DNA of 35,992 nucleotides from Acidobacteriota bacterium (GCA_024640445.1 JAHEEZ010000003.1:1-35992); one strand, 5' to 3'. Shown: positions 1 through 8,536, numbered from the stretch's first letter. Program-made: numbers and translations. Notes: generated by a model from the sequence alone, not told the origin.

Positions 1-57
1 GTAAACGGGCGGGCTAAACGTTCAAGCTGACCCACCCGTAAACGGGCGGGCTAAACG
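1..57 (-). repeat. Two copies of a GTTTAGCC hairpin repeat; the first is truncated by the window edge
   Basis: gtaaacgggcgggctaaacg occurs at 1-20 and 38-57. The complete unit on the minus strand (57..31) is CGTTTAGCCCGCCCGTTTACGGGTGGG, with the internal palindrome CCCGTttACGGG. Confidence 0.85.
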
Positions 58-66
58 GTGTGCGAA

Positions 67-1770
67 CTACTGAGCCCCGCCCGGAGGGGCCTTTCTGGGG
101 ATCTTGCCGTCCATCATCGCCGTCTGGTAAACGAAGGCCGCCATTATGACTGCATTCCGTTTTAGGTCTTCAGGCTGAAGACGGTCGTAGTTGTCCTGGT
201 TAGAGTGGTGCGTGCGTGTCGAATACTCGATCGGGTCCTGTATGAACTGGAATCCCGGAAGTCCGATGCCGTCAAAAGAAAGGTGGTCCGTACCGCCTGT
301 GTTTTCGAGCGTCAGCGTGGAGACTCCCCATTCGCCGAACGGCTGCATCCACTGCCTGAATATGGGTGCGACCTCGGAATTGCCCTGCAGGTAAACCCCT
401 CGGAACTGTCCGGTGCCGTTGTCCATGTTGTAGTACGCGGAGAATCTGTTGTAATCCGGCTGGGTGACCAGCTTGCCTCCGCTTCCGCCGCCGAGCAGTC
501 TCGCGAGACGTCCTCCGCCTCCCTCGACAGCGCCGAAGTGCTGTTTAACGTACGCTTGTGATCCGTTCAGCCCCTGCTCCTCACCGCTCCAAAGTCCTAC
601 GCGGATCGTTCTGCGCGGCTTGAGGCCGGTTGCCATCAATATGCGGACCGCTTCCATTGCAACGGCACATCCGGCTCCGTTGTCTGTAGCGCCCCCGGCG
701 GAATGCCACGAATCGAGGTGGCCGCCGAGCATCACGATCTCGTCCTTGAGGGTCGGGTCTGTACCCGGGATCTCAGCGACCGTGTTGTAGCCCATCAGGT
801 CGTCGTCGTAGTAACGCGTCTTGATATTGACGGTCATCGTCACATCAGTGCCGGTGTCCATCATCCTGACGATCCGGTTGTAATCTTCTGTCGCCATCGT
901 CATCTGCGGCAGCATATGCGATTCGGCTTCCTTCGACCACGCGCTCAGTCGTCCGCCGAAAATGTCCTCGATCGACTTCGGTGGGTCCCCTGCTACAGCA
1001 GCCCCCGAAACGAATACTGTTCCGCCGCTGCCGTTGGAGCTATTGTCCACCATGACCGCCGCGCCTTCATCGATAAGCATGTTCATCGCTTGCGCTTGAA
1101 GGGCGCGCTGTTTCATAAATTCCTGGAACTGCGGCGAGTTCGGGTCAAATCTGTTGCCGCCGCCCCTGCGCGGAGCTAAGGCCGGATCAGGAGCATCTGC
1201 CATCTTAAGGAGGTCCTCGGCGGTGAAGCGCTTGCCCATCCCGTCAAAGTCCGCCTTGATCTCCCTTTCATTCCCGACAAATACGATCGCGCCTTTCAGC
1301 TTGCCTTTGTATTTTGCCAGGTCTTCTTCGGTCTTGACGTCCATCTTGATGACCGGTCCGGTGACCGCTCCGTCGGTGGACGGCGACCACGCCTTGGGAT
1401 ATGCGATAACGGGCTGTCCCTGTGGTTCAGTGATCTGAGCCGAGAACTCTTCAAGTGACCAACCTCTCCCCCACGGGCCCCAAGCCTCGAGCTTGGCGTT
1501 CTTCAATCCCCACGAAGCCATCGTATCGCGGGTCCACTCGTTCGCCCTCTTCATGTTCGGCGAATTGGTCAATCTTCCGCCGATGACATCAGCGAGGTAA
1601 CTCATGGTCTTCATCACCTGTGAATTCTCGCCGGTTCCTTCAGCTTTGATCTTGTCAATTACTTCTTGCGGCGCTTCATAGATCTCCACTTTTGGCGTGC
1701 GTGCAAACACAGCCATGGGAAGGATCAGGGCGTAAAGCATAAACGCCGCCGTGATCTTACGTCGTAGCAT
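67..1770 (-). CDS. M28-family Zn-dependent peptidase with signal peptide and PA-like insertion
   Basis: 567 aa; hydrophobic N-terminus; motifs GGHLDSWHSAGGATDNGAG, SGEEQGLNGS, GGTDHLSFDGIGLPGFQFIQDP and THHSNQDNYDRL. Confidence 0.9.
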   Translation of the reverse strand: MLRRKITAAFMLYALILPMAVFARTPKVEIYEAPQEVIDKIKAEGTGENSQVMKTMSYLADVIGGRLTNSPNMKRANEWTRDTMASWGLKNAKLEAWGPWGRGWSLEEFSAQITEPQGQPVIAYPKAWSPSTDGAVTGPVIKMDVKTEEDLAKYKGKLKGAIVFVGNEREIKADFDGMGKRFTAEDLLKMADAPDPALAPRRGGGNRFDPNSPQFQEFMKQRALQAQAMNMLIDEGAAVMVDNSSNGSGGTVFVSGAAVAGDPPKSIEDIFGGRLSAWSKEAESHMLPQMTMATEDYNRIVRMMDTGTDVTMTVNIKTRYYDDDLMGYNTVAEIPGTDPTLKDEIVMLGGHLDSWHSAGGATDNGAGCAVAMEAVRILMATGLKPRRTIRVGLWSGEEQGLNGSQAYVKQHFGAVEGGGGRLARLLGGGSGGKLVTQPDYNRFSAYYNMDNGTGQFRGVYLQGNSEVAPIFRQWMQPFGEWGVSTLTLENTGGTDHLSFDGIGLPGFQFIQDPIEYSTRTHHSNQDNYDRLQPEDLKRNAVIMAAFVYQTAMMDGKIPRKAPPGGAQ

Positions 1771-1908
1771 ATTTATTTCTCCTGAAATTTCTTTTTCTAA
1801 GGGATGTTTTCGTTCCGTTTATACCACAGATGATGTTCAAAAGTTTCAAGATTGTCCCGACAACGGGACAGACGCGCCTGTAGGACAGTCAAATAAACAA
1901 AGGGACAT

Positions 1909-2487
1909 TCAGGTTCGCCAGGTAAGCGTATAAGCGGGCGGGACGTTCTTGACTATGAGGGAGCTTCTCTCCGAAACACCGTATCTGTTGCGCATAAACT
2001 CCCTCAGCTTTATCGCCGAGGGGAGGTAGAAGCCATGCGCGTATTGATAAGTTCGGAACACGCAGCCTTGTTCCATGAACTTCTCGATCTCGCCGTAGAT
2101 CTTCTGGTTGACTTCATTCGGAAGTGAGACGAACGGAAGGCTGCAGATTACGAAGCCGACCTTGCCCAGCTTTGAACGCCTGTGGAGCGCGTGCGCGTTG
2201 CAGGCGTCTCCGCGGACGAACTTCAGATCAGGGTATTTCCCCCGAATGCAAGATACGAGCTTCCTGTCGAGTTCGATCCCAAGATAACAGTCTTCTCCGG
2301 AAAGCGTCTTCTGGATATATTTTGTAAGGGCGCCGGTGCCGACCCCGAGTTCAAGAATTATCGAATCCTTGTCCGGAACAATGCCGTCCATCATTCTCTG
2401 AGACAGTTCGGGTGAACTGGGCGCGATAGAACCGACGCCAAGCGGATTCTTCAGGAATGCCTGCAGGAATTCGAGGTTATCGTTCAT
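1909..2487 (-). CDS. Class I SAM-dependent methyltransferase (rRNA adenine dimethylase / phospholipid N-methyltransferase-like)
   Basis: 192 aa; IILELGVGTGALTKYI SAM motif, LGIELDRKLV, FVRGDA, VICSLPFVSLP. Confidence 0.8.
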   Translation of the reverse strand: MNDNLEFLQAFLKNPLGVGSIAPSSPELSQRMMDGIVPDKDSIILELGVGTGALTKYIQKTLSGEDCYLGIELDRKLVSCIRGKYPDLKFVRGDACNAHALHRRSKLGKVGFVICSLPFVSLPNEVNQKIYGEIEKFMEQGCVFRTYQYAHGFYLPSAIKLREFMRNRYGVSERSSLIVKNVPPAYTLTWRT

Positions 2488-2549
2488 AAATTAGGATCTG
2501 AGGGCTCCCGAAAGAGATCGCCCGGATCCAGTTCGCCTTAATCGACGGT

Positions 2550-5075
2550 TCAGCCTGCAGGACTCGTGGCTTCAATTTCTTTCTCGCTGGTTTCGGGCTG
2601 GTCTTCAACCGCGATCTTATAATCACATTCTTCGTTTTGGCAATATCGAACCGTGCCGTCACGCTTGGTGGTCTTCTCGAGTACGAAATGGGCGCCGCAA
2701 TCCGGGCATTCCTCCTGGATAGGTTTGTTCCAGAAAACCACGTCGCAGTCCGGATACTCGCTGCAGCCATAAAAGACTTTGCCGCGCCTGGATTTCTTGA
2801 CGACGATGTCTCCCTTGCATTCTTCGCGGGTGCAGGCCATCCCGATCTTTTCCTGCTTTACGTATTTACATTCCGGGTAGTTCGAACAAGCCACGAATTC
2901 ACCGAACCTGCCTGTTCTGCGGACAAGGTTTGCCCCGTCTTTCGGACACGTTTCGTCAAGTTCGACCGGCGGCGGCGCGGGCTTCTCGTCGCCCTTCGCG
3001 ATCTTGCGAATGTTCTTGCATTCGGGATAACCGGTGCATCCGTAAAAAGCGCCGAAGCGACCGCGCTTCAGGCTCATCTCTTTGCCGCAAAGTTCGCACG
3101 GTTCGACCTCGGGCTCGCTTTCCGAATCGCCGTCGCCTTCGGCCTTGTCACGCTTGCTTGCCACCTCGCGGGTGTTCTTGCATTCGGGATAATTCTCACA
3201 GGCCAGGAACTGTCCGTAGCGCCCAAACTTGATTACCATTCCGGATCCGCATTTCTCGCAGACCTCGTCGGTAGGGATAGCCTGGCGCTTTTTGCCCTTT
3301 ATGTTCTCTTCAGCCTTCTGCAGGTCGACGGTGAAGCGCTCATAGAACCCTTTAATAGCTTCCCGCCAGTTGAGTTTGCCGTCTTCGATCTCGTCGAGCC
3401 GGTCTTCCATCCGCGCCGTGTAGTCGGTATTGAAAAGGTCGTCGAAGCTCTCGACCAGCAGGTCATTCACTGTCATGCCGAGTGCCGTCGGATGAAATCT
3501 GCCTTCTATCTTTTCAACGTACTCGCGCGTCTGGATGGTCGTCATTATCGAAGCATAAGTCGATGGTCGCCCTATGCCGAGTTCTTCCAGCACCTTAACC
3601 AGAGTCGCTTCCGAATATCGCGGAGGCGGTTCCGTGAAGTGCTGGTTCGAATTGATCCCTTCCAGCTTCAATTGGTCGCCTTCCTTAACGTCCGGAAGGG
3701 TGCGTCCCTGGTCATCGTCATCGTCTCTCTTGTCAGTCGCGCCGCGGGCTTCTTCATAAACACGAAGGAAACCGTCGAACTTGAGTATCGAACCTGTCGA
3801 GCGGAATGTGAACCGTCCGGCTTTGATGTCGATCGTTGTCTGGTCGAACAGTGCGGGAGACATTTGGGACGCTACGAACCTCTGCCAAATCAGCGTGTAA
3901 AGCTTTAGTTCGTCAGGCGCAAGATATTTCTTGATCGAATCCGGCGTGAAGCTCACGTCGGTCGGCCTGATCGCTTCGTGGGCGTCCTGTGCGTCCTTTT
4001 TCGATTTGAAGTGCCGAGGCTTTTCCGGGAGGTACCCTGGTCCGTATTCTTTGTCGACAAATGATCTTGCTCCGGCGAGGGCATCATCCGAAACTCTCGT
4101 CGAATCGGTTCTCATGTAGGTGATCAATCCGACCGCGCCTTCGCTTCCTATCTCTTTGCCTTCGTAAAGCCTCTGCGCGACCGTCATCGTCTTCTTCACT
4201 GAGAAGCCGTACCGGCGGGCCGCGTCCTGCTGGAGTTTTGAGGTGATGAAAGGAGGCGTCGGATTCCGTTTCCGTTCCTTCCGTACGACCTCGTCCACAG
4301 TGAAAGATTCCTTGCCTGCCTCTTCGACTATCGCTTTCGCTTCGTCCTCGGACTTTATGTGGACCTCGGACTTTTTCAGGTCCTTGTCGAATGCTCCGAG
4401 TTTGACTGTCTTGTCCTCGATCTTCCTCAGTTTCGAATCGAATTGCGGAGGAAGCGCGGCGGCGAGATTTGCGACGATCGACCAATACTCTGTCCGTTTG
4501 AATGCCTCGATTTCCCGCTCACGTTCAACGACAAGCCTGACTGCGACCGTTTGAACGCGCCCTGCGGACAGACGACCGCCGATAGTTTTCCAGAGAATGG
4601 GAGAGACCTTGTAGCCGACCAGCCTGTCAAGCACTCTGCGAGCCTGTTGGGCATCGACCAGATTGTGATCAACCTCTTTTGGGCTCTTGAACGCTTCTTC
4701 GACAGCTTTCTTGGTGATCTCGTTGAACATCACCCTGTAAACGGCCTTCTTGGAATTCTTCGGGACCAGTTCTTCGGCCAGATGCTGACAGATCGCCTCG
4801 CCTTCCCGGTCAGGGTCAGCCGCGAGGTAAACGGCTTCGGAGACCTTTGCGGCCTTCTTCAGTTCCGAGACGGTCTTCTTGTTGTTCCGCTTCTTGGTGT
4901 CGGGTATCACGACATATGTCGGTTCGAAGTCGTTGTCGACGTCGACGCCCAGTTCTTTCGAAGGCAGGTCCTTGATGTGGCCGATAGATGCCATCACCTT
5001 GTAGTCCGCGCCAAGATATTTATTGATCGTCTTCGCCTTTGCAGGCGACTCGACGATGACTAGGTTCTTACTCAT
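2550..5075 (-). CDS. topA: DNA topoisomerase I (type IA) with several C-terminal zinc ribbons
   Basis: 841 aa; N-terminal MSKNLVIVESPAKAKTINKYLG, active-site region GLITYMRTDSTRVS, repeated CxxCG...FGxFxxCxxYPxC ribbons. Confidence 0.98.
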   Translation of the reverse strand: MSKNLVIVESPAKAKTINKYLGADYKVMASIGHIKDLPSKELGVDVDNDFEPTYVVIPDTKKRNNKKTVSELKKAAKVSEAVYLAADPDREGEAICQHLAEELVPKNSKKAVYRVMFNEITKKAVEEAFKSPKEVDHNLVDAQQARRVLDRLVGYKVSPILWKTIGGRLSAGRVQTVAVRLVVEREREIEAFKRTEYWSIVANLAAALPPQFDSKLRKIEDKTVKLGAFDKDLKKSEVHIKSEDEAKAIVEEAGKESFTVDEVVRKERKRNPTPPFITSKLQQDAARRYGFSVKKTMTVAQRLYEGKEIGSEGAVGLITYMRTDSTRVSDDALAGARSFVDKEYGPGYLPEKPRHFKSKKDAQDAHEAIRPTDVSFTPDSIKKYLAPDELKLYTLIWQRFVASQMSPALFDQTTIDIKAGRFTFRSTGSILKFDGFLRVYEEARGATDKRDDDDDQGRTLPDVKEGDQLKLEGINSNQHFTEPPPRYSEATLVKVLEELGIGRPSTYASIMTTIQTREYVEKIEGRFHPTALGMTVNDLLVESFDDLFNTDYTARMEDRLDEIEDGKLNWREAIKGFYERFTVDLQKAEENIKGKKRQAIPTDEVCEKCGSGMVIKFGRYGQFLACENYPECKNTREVASKRDKAEGDGDSESEPEVEPCELCGKEMSLKRGRFGAFYGCTGYPECKNIRKIAKGDEKPAPPPVELDETCPKDGANLVRRTGRFGEFVACSNYPECKYVKQEKIGMACTREECKGDIVVKKSRRGKVFYGCSEYPDCDVVFWNKPIQEECPDCGAHFVLEKTTKRDGTVRYCQNEECDYKIAVEDQPETSEKEIEATSPAG

Positions 5076-5104
5076 TATTTAAGAGGTCTCACTTACAGAC
5101 AGAA

Positions 5105-5133
5105 AAATGCCAGACGCCATGAGTCTGACATTT
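5105..5133 (-). terminator. Hairpin followed by T-run between dprA and topA (terminator or topA leader element)
   Basis: Minus strand AAATGtCAGACtcatggcGTCTGgCATTTTTCTGT: 10 pairs with one internal mismatch, followed by T-rich sequence. Confidence 0.5.
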
Positions 5134-5262
5134 AAGAAGGAAAGACTCGGATTGTCAAACTTCTTCAACTTAACTCATCACGCCCTACAACACCAAACCC
5201 GGTTACCAACGTTGACCTTTTGATGCGCGCCGGTCGCCCCTTCGTCCTACACCTCTCCCGGT

Positions 5263-6378
5263 TCAGTGCCGCCTGGCGTAATTGTCGCCCGGGAGCGCGA
5301 GTATCAGATCTTTCAGGTCCAGGCCGACGAGCGCGGTGTTCAGTTCCCCGAACGACAGGCCGGTCTGCTCGAGAAGATCGTCCTTGTGAAGGTGGGCGTC
5401 CGGTTTGAGGACCGCGTACACTTTCTTTTCAGCTCCCGAAAGCCCTGGAGGCAGGCGTGGACTTTCGGGCGCGCCAGGCGCTTTGTCTCCGGGAGGAAGG
5501 ATTGAGGCTGCTATTTCGTCGGGAAGTTCCGTGACCACATCCTGCCAGTGCTGGACCAGCTTTGCGCCCGACTTGATCAGATAGTTTGTGCCGAAGGAGT
5601 TCCTGGATGTGATGTTCCCGGGCACGGCAAAAACCTCTCGGTCCTGCTCCATCGCCAGCCGGGCGGTGATCAGAGAACCGCTTCGCTCGGATGCCTCTAC
5701 AACTACGGCACCAAGGCTCAGTCCTGAGATTATCCTGTTCCGGTACGGGAAATTGTCTCTCAACGGAGGTGTGCCGAGAGGGAACTGAGTGACGATTGCG
5801 CCGCCTGCGTCAAGTATCTCGTCGAACAGCCTGCGGTTTTCGGCGGGGTACACGTCATCCAGGCCTGTGCCCATGACCGCGACAGTCCTGCCTCCGGCCC
5901 TGGCCGCGGCGCGGTGAGCGGCTGTGTCGATCCCGCGTGCGAAACCCGACACTATGCAGAGACCCTGTTCGGCAAGGTCCCGTGCAAGCATCGAGCAGGC
6001 GTTCCTTCCGTATGTCGTGCACCGGCGCGATCCTATTACGGCGACGCAGGGCATTTCCAGGCAGGTCCGCCAGTCGCCAGTCACATATAGGGTGATGGGC
6101 GGATCATGTATTTCACGGAGATACTGGGGATACACACCGTCGTCGAGGATCAGTATGTCGCCTCCGATCCTCCGTACGCGATCAAGCTCTTCCTCTGCCC
6201 GGTCATGAAACCGTTTGGCGAGTATGCTGCGGAGAGTATCGGGAGGCAGGCGAAGTTCTTCCAGCTCGGTCCGGAGCGCGTGAAAAACGCGCTCGGGCGA
6301 GCCGAATCGTTCAAGTAATTGTGTGGCTTTTCGGGGTCCTATCCCCGGTGTCATGTTCAGGGAGATCCATTCTTTCAT
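5263..6378 (-). CDS. dprA: DNA processing protein DprA; likely start MKEWISLNMTPGIG inside the longer ORF
   Basis: GSRRCTTYGRNACSMLARDLAEQGLCIVSGFARGIDTAAH, GTGLDDVYPAENRRLF, SGLSLGAVVVEASERSGSLITARLAMEQDREVFAVPGN; Shine-Dalgarno-like GCGGAG before ATG at 6378. Confidence 0.95.
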   Translation of the reverse strand: MKEWISLNMTPGIGPRKATQLLERFGSPERVFHALRTELEELRLPPDTLRSILAKRFHDRAEEELDRVRRIGGDILILDDGVYPQYLREIHDPPITLYVTGDWRTCLEMPCVAVIGSRRCTTYGRNACSMLARDLAEQGLCIVSGFARGIDTAAHRAAARAGGRTVAVMGTGLDDVYPAENRRLFDEILDAGGAIVTQFPLGTPPLRDNFPYRNRIISGLSLGAVVVEASERSGSLITARLAMEQDREVFAVPGNITSRNSFGTNYLIKSGAKLVQHWQDVVTELPDEIAASILPPGDKAPGAPESPRLPPGLSGAEKKVYAVLKPDAHLHKDDLLEQTGLSFGELNTALVGLDLKDLILALPGDNYARRH

Positions 6379-6428
6379 TGTCAGCTCCGCGCCTTTTGGT
6401 AAGGTATGGCGCCGAAGCGGCATCTCGT

Positions 6429-6527
6429 TGGCGGAGGCGTGTGGGAATCGAACCCACCTGAGCTTACTCTCGCAATCTCACAGACGGTTTTGAAGACCGC
6501 GCCGTTCACCAGAACGGATTCGCCTCC
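6429..6527 (-). tRNA. selC: tRNA-Sec (anticodon UCA)
   Basis: Minus strand GGAGGCGA-AT-CCGTTC-TGGT-GAACGG-C-GCGGT-CTTCAAA-ACCGT-(long variable arm TGAGATTGC-GAGA-GTAAGCTCA)-GTGGG-TTCGATT-CCCAC-ACGCCTCC-G-CCA. 6-bp D-stem with 4-nt loop, long variable arm and encoded CCA; layout matches E. coli selC. Confidence 0.93.
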
Positions 6528-6764
6528 CGAAAAGAGAACTTCGGCTGACTTTTGAGGTTTTCGGCTGCGGGAACGATCTTGCCGAAATCCGGGCACTGTG
6601 GGCCGGCTCCGGTCTGTCCCGGGGAAGCCGGTTCGAAGAACTTGAAAGGTTGATCCCTCCCGATAAAACTACGCTCAGGGATGAATTTCTGTCAAGTTTC
6701 GGCAGCTTCGGAAGGGCGCGTCTTCTTAGCCCGAAAGTGCCGTTTTCAGCACCCCAAACCTCGC

Positions 6765-6793
6765 TTGACCGTCCAAAATGGGCATGATATTCT
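6765..6793 (+). promoter_or_regulatory. Sigma70-like promoter for the atp operon
   Basis: TTGACC (6765-6770), 17-nt spacer, TATTCT (6788-6793), about 80 nt upstream of the first atp ORF. Confidence 0.55.
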
Positions 6794-6801
6794 TTCTTCT
6801 T

Positions 6802-6818
6802 TTGTAGTGACGCTACAA
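6802..6818. promoter_or_regulatory. Palindromic candidate operator TTGTAG-tgacg-CTACAA
   Basis: Perfect 6-bp inverted arms located at the expected transcription start of the 6765-6793 promoter. Confidence 0.5.
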
Positions 6819-6873
6819 TTTTGCCGCGGCTTGGTATGGCGGCTCATTTCTTTATAGAGAGTGTTTAGAAGGT

Positions 6874-7326
6874 ATGGTCTTGCTTGCTTTTGCTGAACAG
6901 GTTCAACTGCTTCCCGATCTCACGGTGTTTCTTCATGTAGGAATGATCCTCGCAATGATCTGGTTTCTGAACCGCACGTTCTTTAAGCCGATCAACAGGA
7001 TACTTGAAGCCAGGGACCGTAACCGGGGAGGCCACAAAGGCGAAGCCCAGGGAATTCTCAGCGAAGTGGCCGAGAAAGACGCGGCGTACAGCGCGGGGCT
7101 TCTTGATGCGAGGAACGAAGGTTACGAGCTGATCGAAAAGGAAAGGACCGCCGCGATCGATCACAAGGCGGCCGAAGTCGCCGCAGTGAAGAAAGAGGTT
7201 GCCGAATACCTGGAAAATGGCCTGGGCGAACTGGACAGGCAGACGTCGGAGGCCGAAGCGGATATCAGGGAAGAGGCGGAGAAGATGGCTGACAAGATCA
7301 GCGCCAATATCCTCCGCGCCGCCTGA
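6874..7326 (+). CDS. ATP synthase F0 subunit b'
   Basis: 150 aa; N-terminal TM segment, NRTFFKPINRILEARDRN, long charged coiled-coil; first gene of atp block. Confidence 0.85.
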   Translation: MVLLAFAEQVQLLPDLTVFLHVGMILAMIWFLNRTFFKPINRILEARDRNRGGHKGEAQGILSEVAEKDAAYSAGLLDARNEGYELIEKERTAAIDHKAAEVAAVKKEVAEYLENGLGELDRQTSEAEADIREEAEKMADKISANILRAA

Positions 7327-7366
7327 TAACGTAAATACAATATCTAGAACAATATTTTAGTTCCCG

Positions 7367-7393
7367 CCGGATAGGCGCACCCGCCGTATCCGG
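7367..7393 (+). promoter_or_regulatory. Intergenic hairpin between b' and b
   Basis: CCGGATA-ggcgcacccgccg-TATCCGG (7-bp perfect stem, with possible inner GGCG/CGCC pairing), 12 nt before the b ATG. Confidence 0.55.
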
Positions 7394-7405
7394 ACTGCCG
7401 TTAGT

Positions 7406-7993
7406 ATGCTAGCTTTTATCTTTAACTTCCTGATCATTCTTGCTGAAGGTTCCGCCTCCGCAGAGAAAGGCGGCTGGCTTGATGCTTGGAACAGGAACGT
7501 GGATCCGTACATGAACTACCCGGGCTTTGAGGCCTGGCGGTTCCTCAACCTCATCATTTTCTTCGGTATTCTCGCCTACATTCTAAAGAGGCCGCTTAGC
7601 GAGGCATACAAGGCGAAACGCGAAGCGATCCGGGCTGATCTTATAAGGGCGGAAGAAGAGCGAAAGGCCGCGATCGTAAAGCTTGCTGAAGCTGAAGCAA
7701 GGCTCGCCGGGCTGGATGCGGAAAAAGCGCGTCTTGTAGAGCACGCCAAATCTGAAGCAGTGGCCGAAAAAGAGAGGATCGCAGAGGAGATCCTGAACGA
7801 CGTGCGAAGGCTTCGCGAACAGGCCGAGAACGAGATCGACCGCAAATCGCAGCAGGTCCGGGTCAGGCTTCGCAGGTATTCGGCGGAAGAAAGCATAAGG
7901 CTGGCTGAAGAGAAGATCAGGAGCGCGATGAACTCGGAAGTGGATTCAAAGCTCGTCAAAGCGAACATTCAGACGATCGGAGGTATGAAATAG
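7406..7993 (+). CDS. atpF: ATP synthase F0 subunit b
   Basis: 195 aa; WRFLNLIIFFGILAYILKRPLSEAYKAKREAIRADLIRAEEERKAA. Confidence 0.9.
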   Translation: MLAFIFNFLIILAEGSASAEKGGWLDAWNRNVDPYMNYPGFEAWRFLNLIIFFGILAYILKRPLSEAYKAKREAIRADLIRAEEERKAAIVKLAEAEARLAGLDAEKARLVEHAKSEAVAEKERIAEEILNDVRRLREQAENEIDRKSQQVRVRLRRYSAEESIRLAEEKIRSAMNSEVDSKLVKANIQTIGGMK

Positions 7994-8536
7994 ATGAGCG
8001 TCGAGACCATAGCACGCCGCTATTCCAGCGCCCTGGCCGATGTCGTGATGCAATCAGGCAATGTCGACACCGTAGCCGCCGAGTTGAAGGACTGGGAGTC
8101 GATGATCGTCGGGAACCAGAATCTTCACACAGCATTCAGCAACCCTGCTATTGCGCACATGGCGAAAGAGAGGCTCCTTGATCAGTTGATCGCGCGATCG
8201 AACCCTTCGAAAACAACCGCGAACTTCCTGAAGGTGCTCCTGCGAAACTCCAGGCTCACCGAGCTGCCTCAAATAAACGAAAGATTTACCGCCGTCATCG
8301 ACGAACGGCGCGGCGTGACATCCGCGAGCGTGACATCCGCGCGCGAACTCACCGAAGCGGAAAAGGCCGATCTGAAGGCCAATCTTCAGAAGATGACCGG
8401 AATGGAGGTCAATCTTCAGTTTGAAATTGATCAGAATGTTATTGGCGGGGCGGTAACGCGACTTGGGTCCACCGTTTACGACGGCTCCGTGAAAACTCAA
8501 TTGGAAATACTTAAGCAACAGATGATCGATTCGTAG
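7994..8536 (+). CDS. atpH: ATP synthase F1 subunit delta
   Basis: 180 aa; ARRYSSALADVV...; C-terminal MEVNLQFEIDQNVIGGAVTRLGSTVYDGSVKTQLEILKQQM. Confidence 0.95.
   Translation: MSVETIARRYSSALADVVMQSGNVDTVAAELKDWESMIVGNQNLHTAFSNPAIAHMAKERLLDQLIARSNPSKTTANFLKVLLRNSRLTELPQINERFTAVIDERRGVTSASVTSARELTEAEKADLKANLQKMTGMEVNLQFEIDQNVIGGAVTRLGSTVYDGSVKTQLEILKQQMIDS

Noticed and set aside
1-57. Possible CRISPR fragment from the direct repeat
   Set aside because: Only two units with a 17-18 nt gap, internal palindrome, no cas genes, and the second locus also has only two units. A hairpin repeat family fits better.
2637-3908. 423-aa plus-strand ORF antisense to topA
   Set aside because: Fully overlapped by topA on the other strand; no domain signature.
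6381-6596. 71-aa minus-strand ORF covering the tRNA-Sec
   Set aside because: The tRNA structure explains the sequence; the ORF has no similarity to known proteins by eye.
8310-8343. GTGACATCCGCG duplicated in atpH
   Set aside because: Encodes VTSASVTSA within a region that is normally VTSA-like in delta subunits; too short to call a meaningful duplication.
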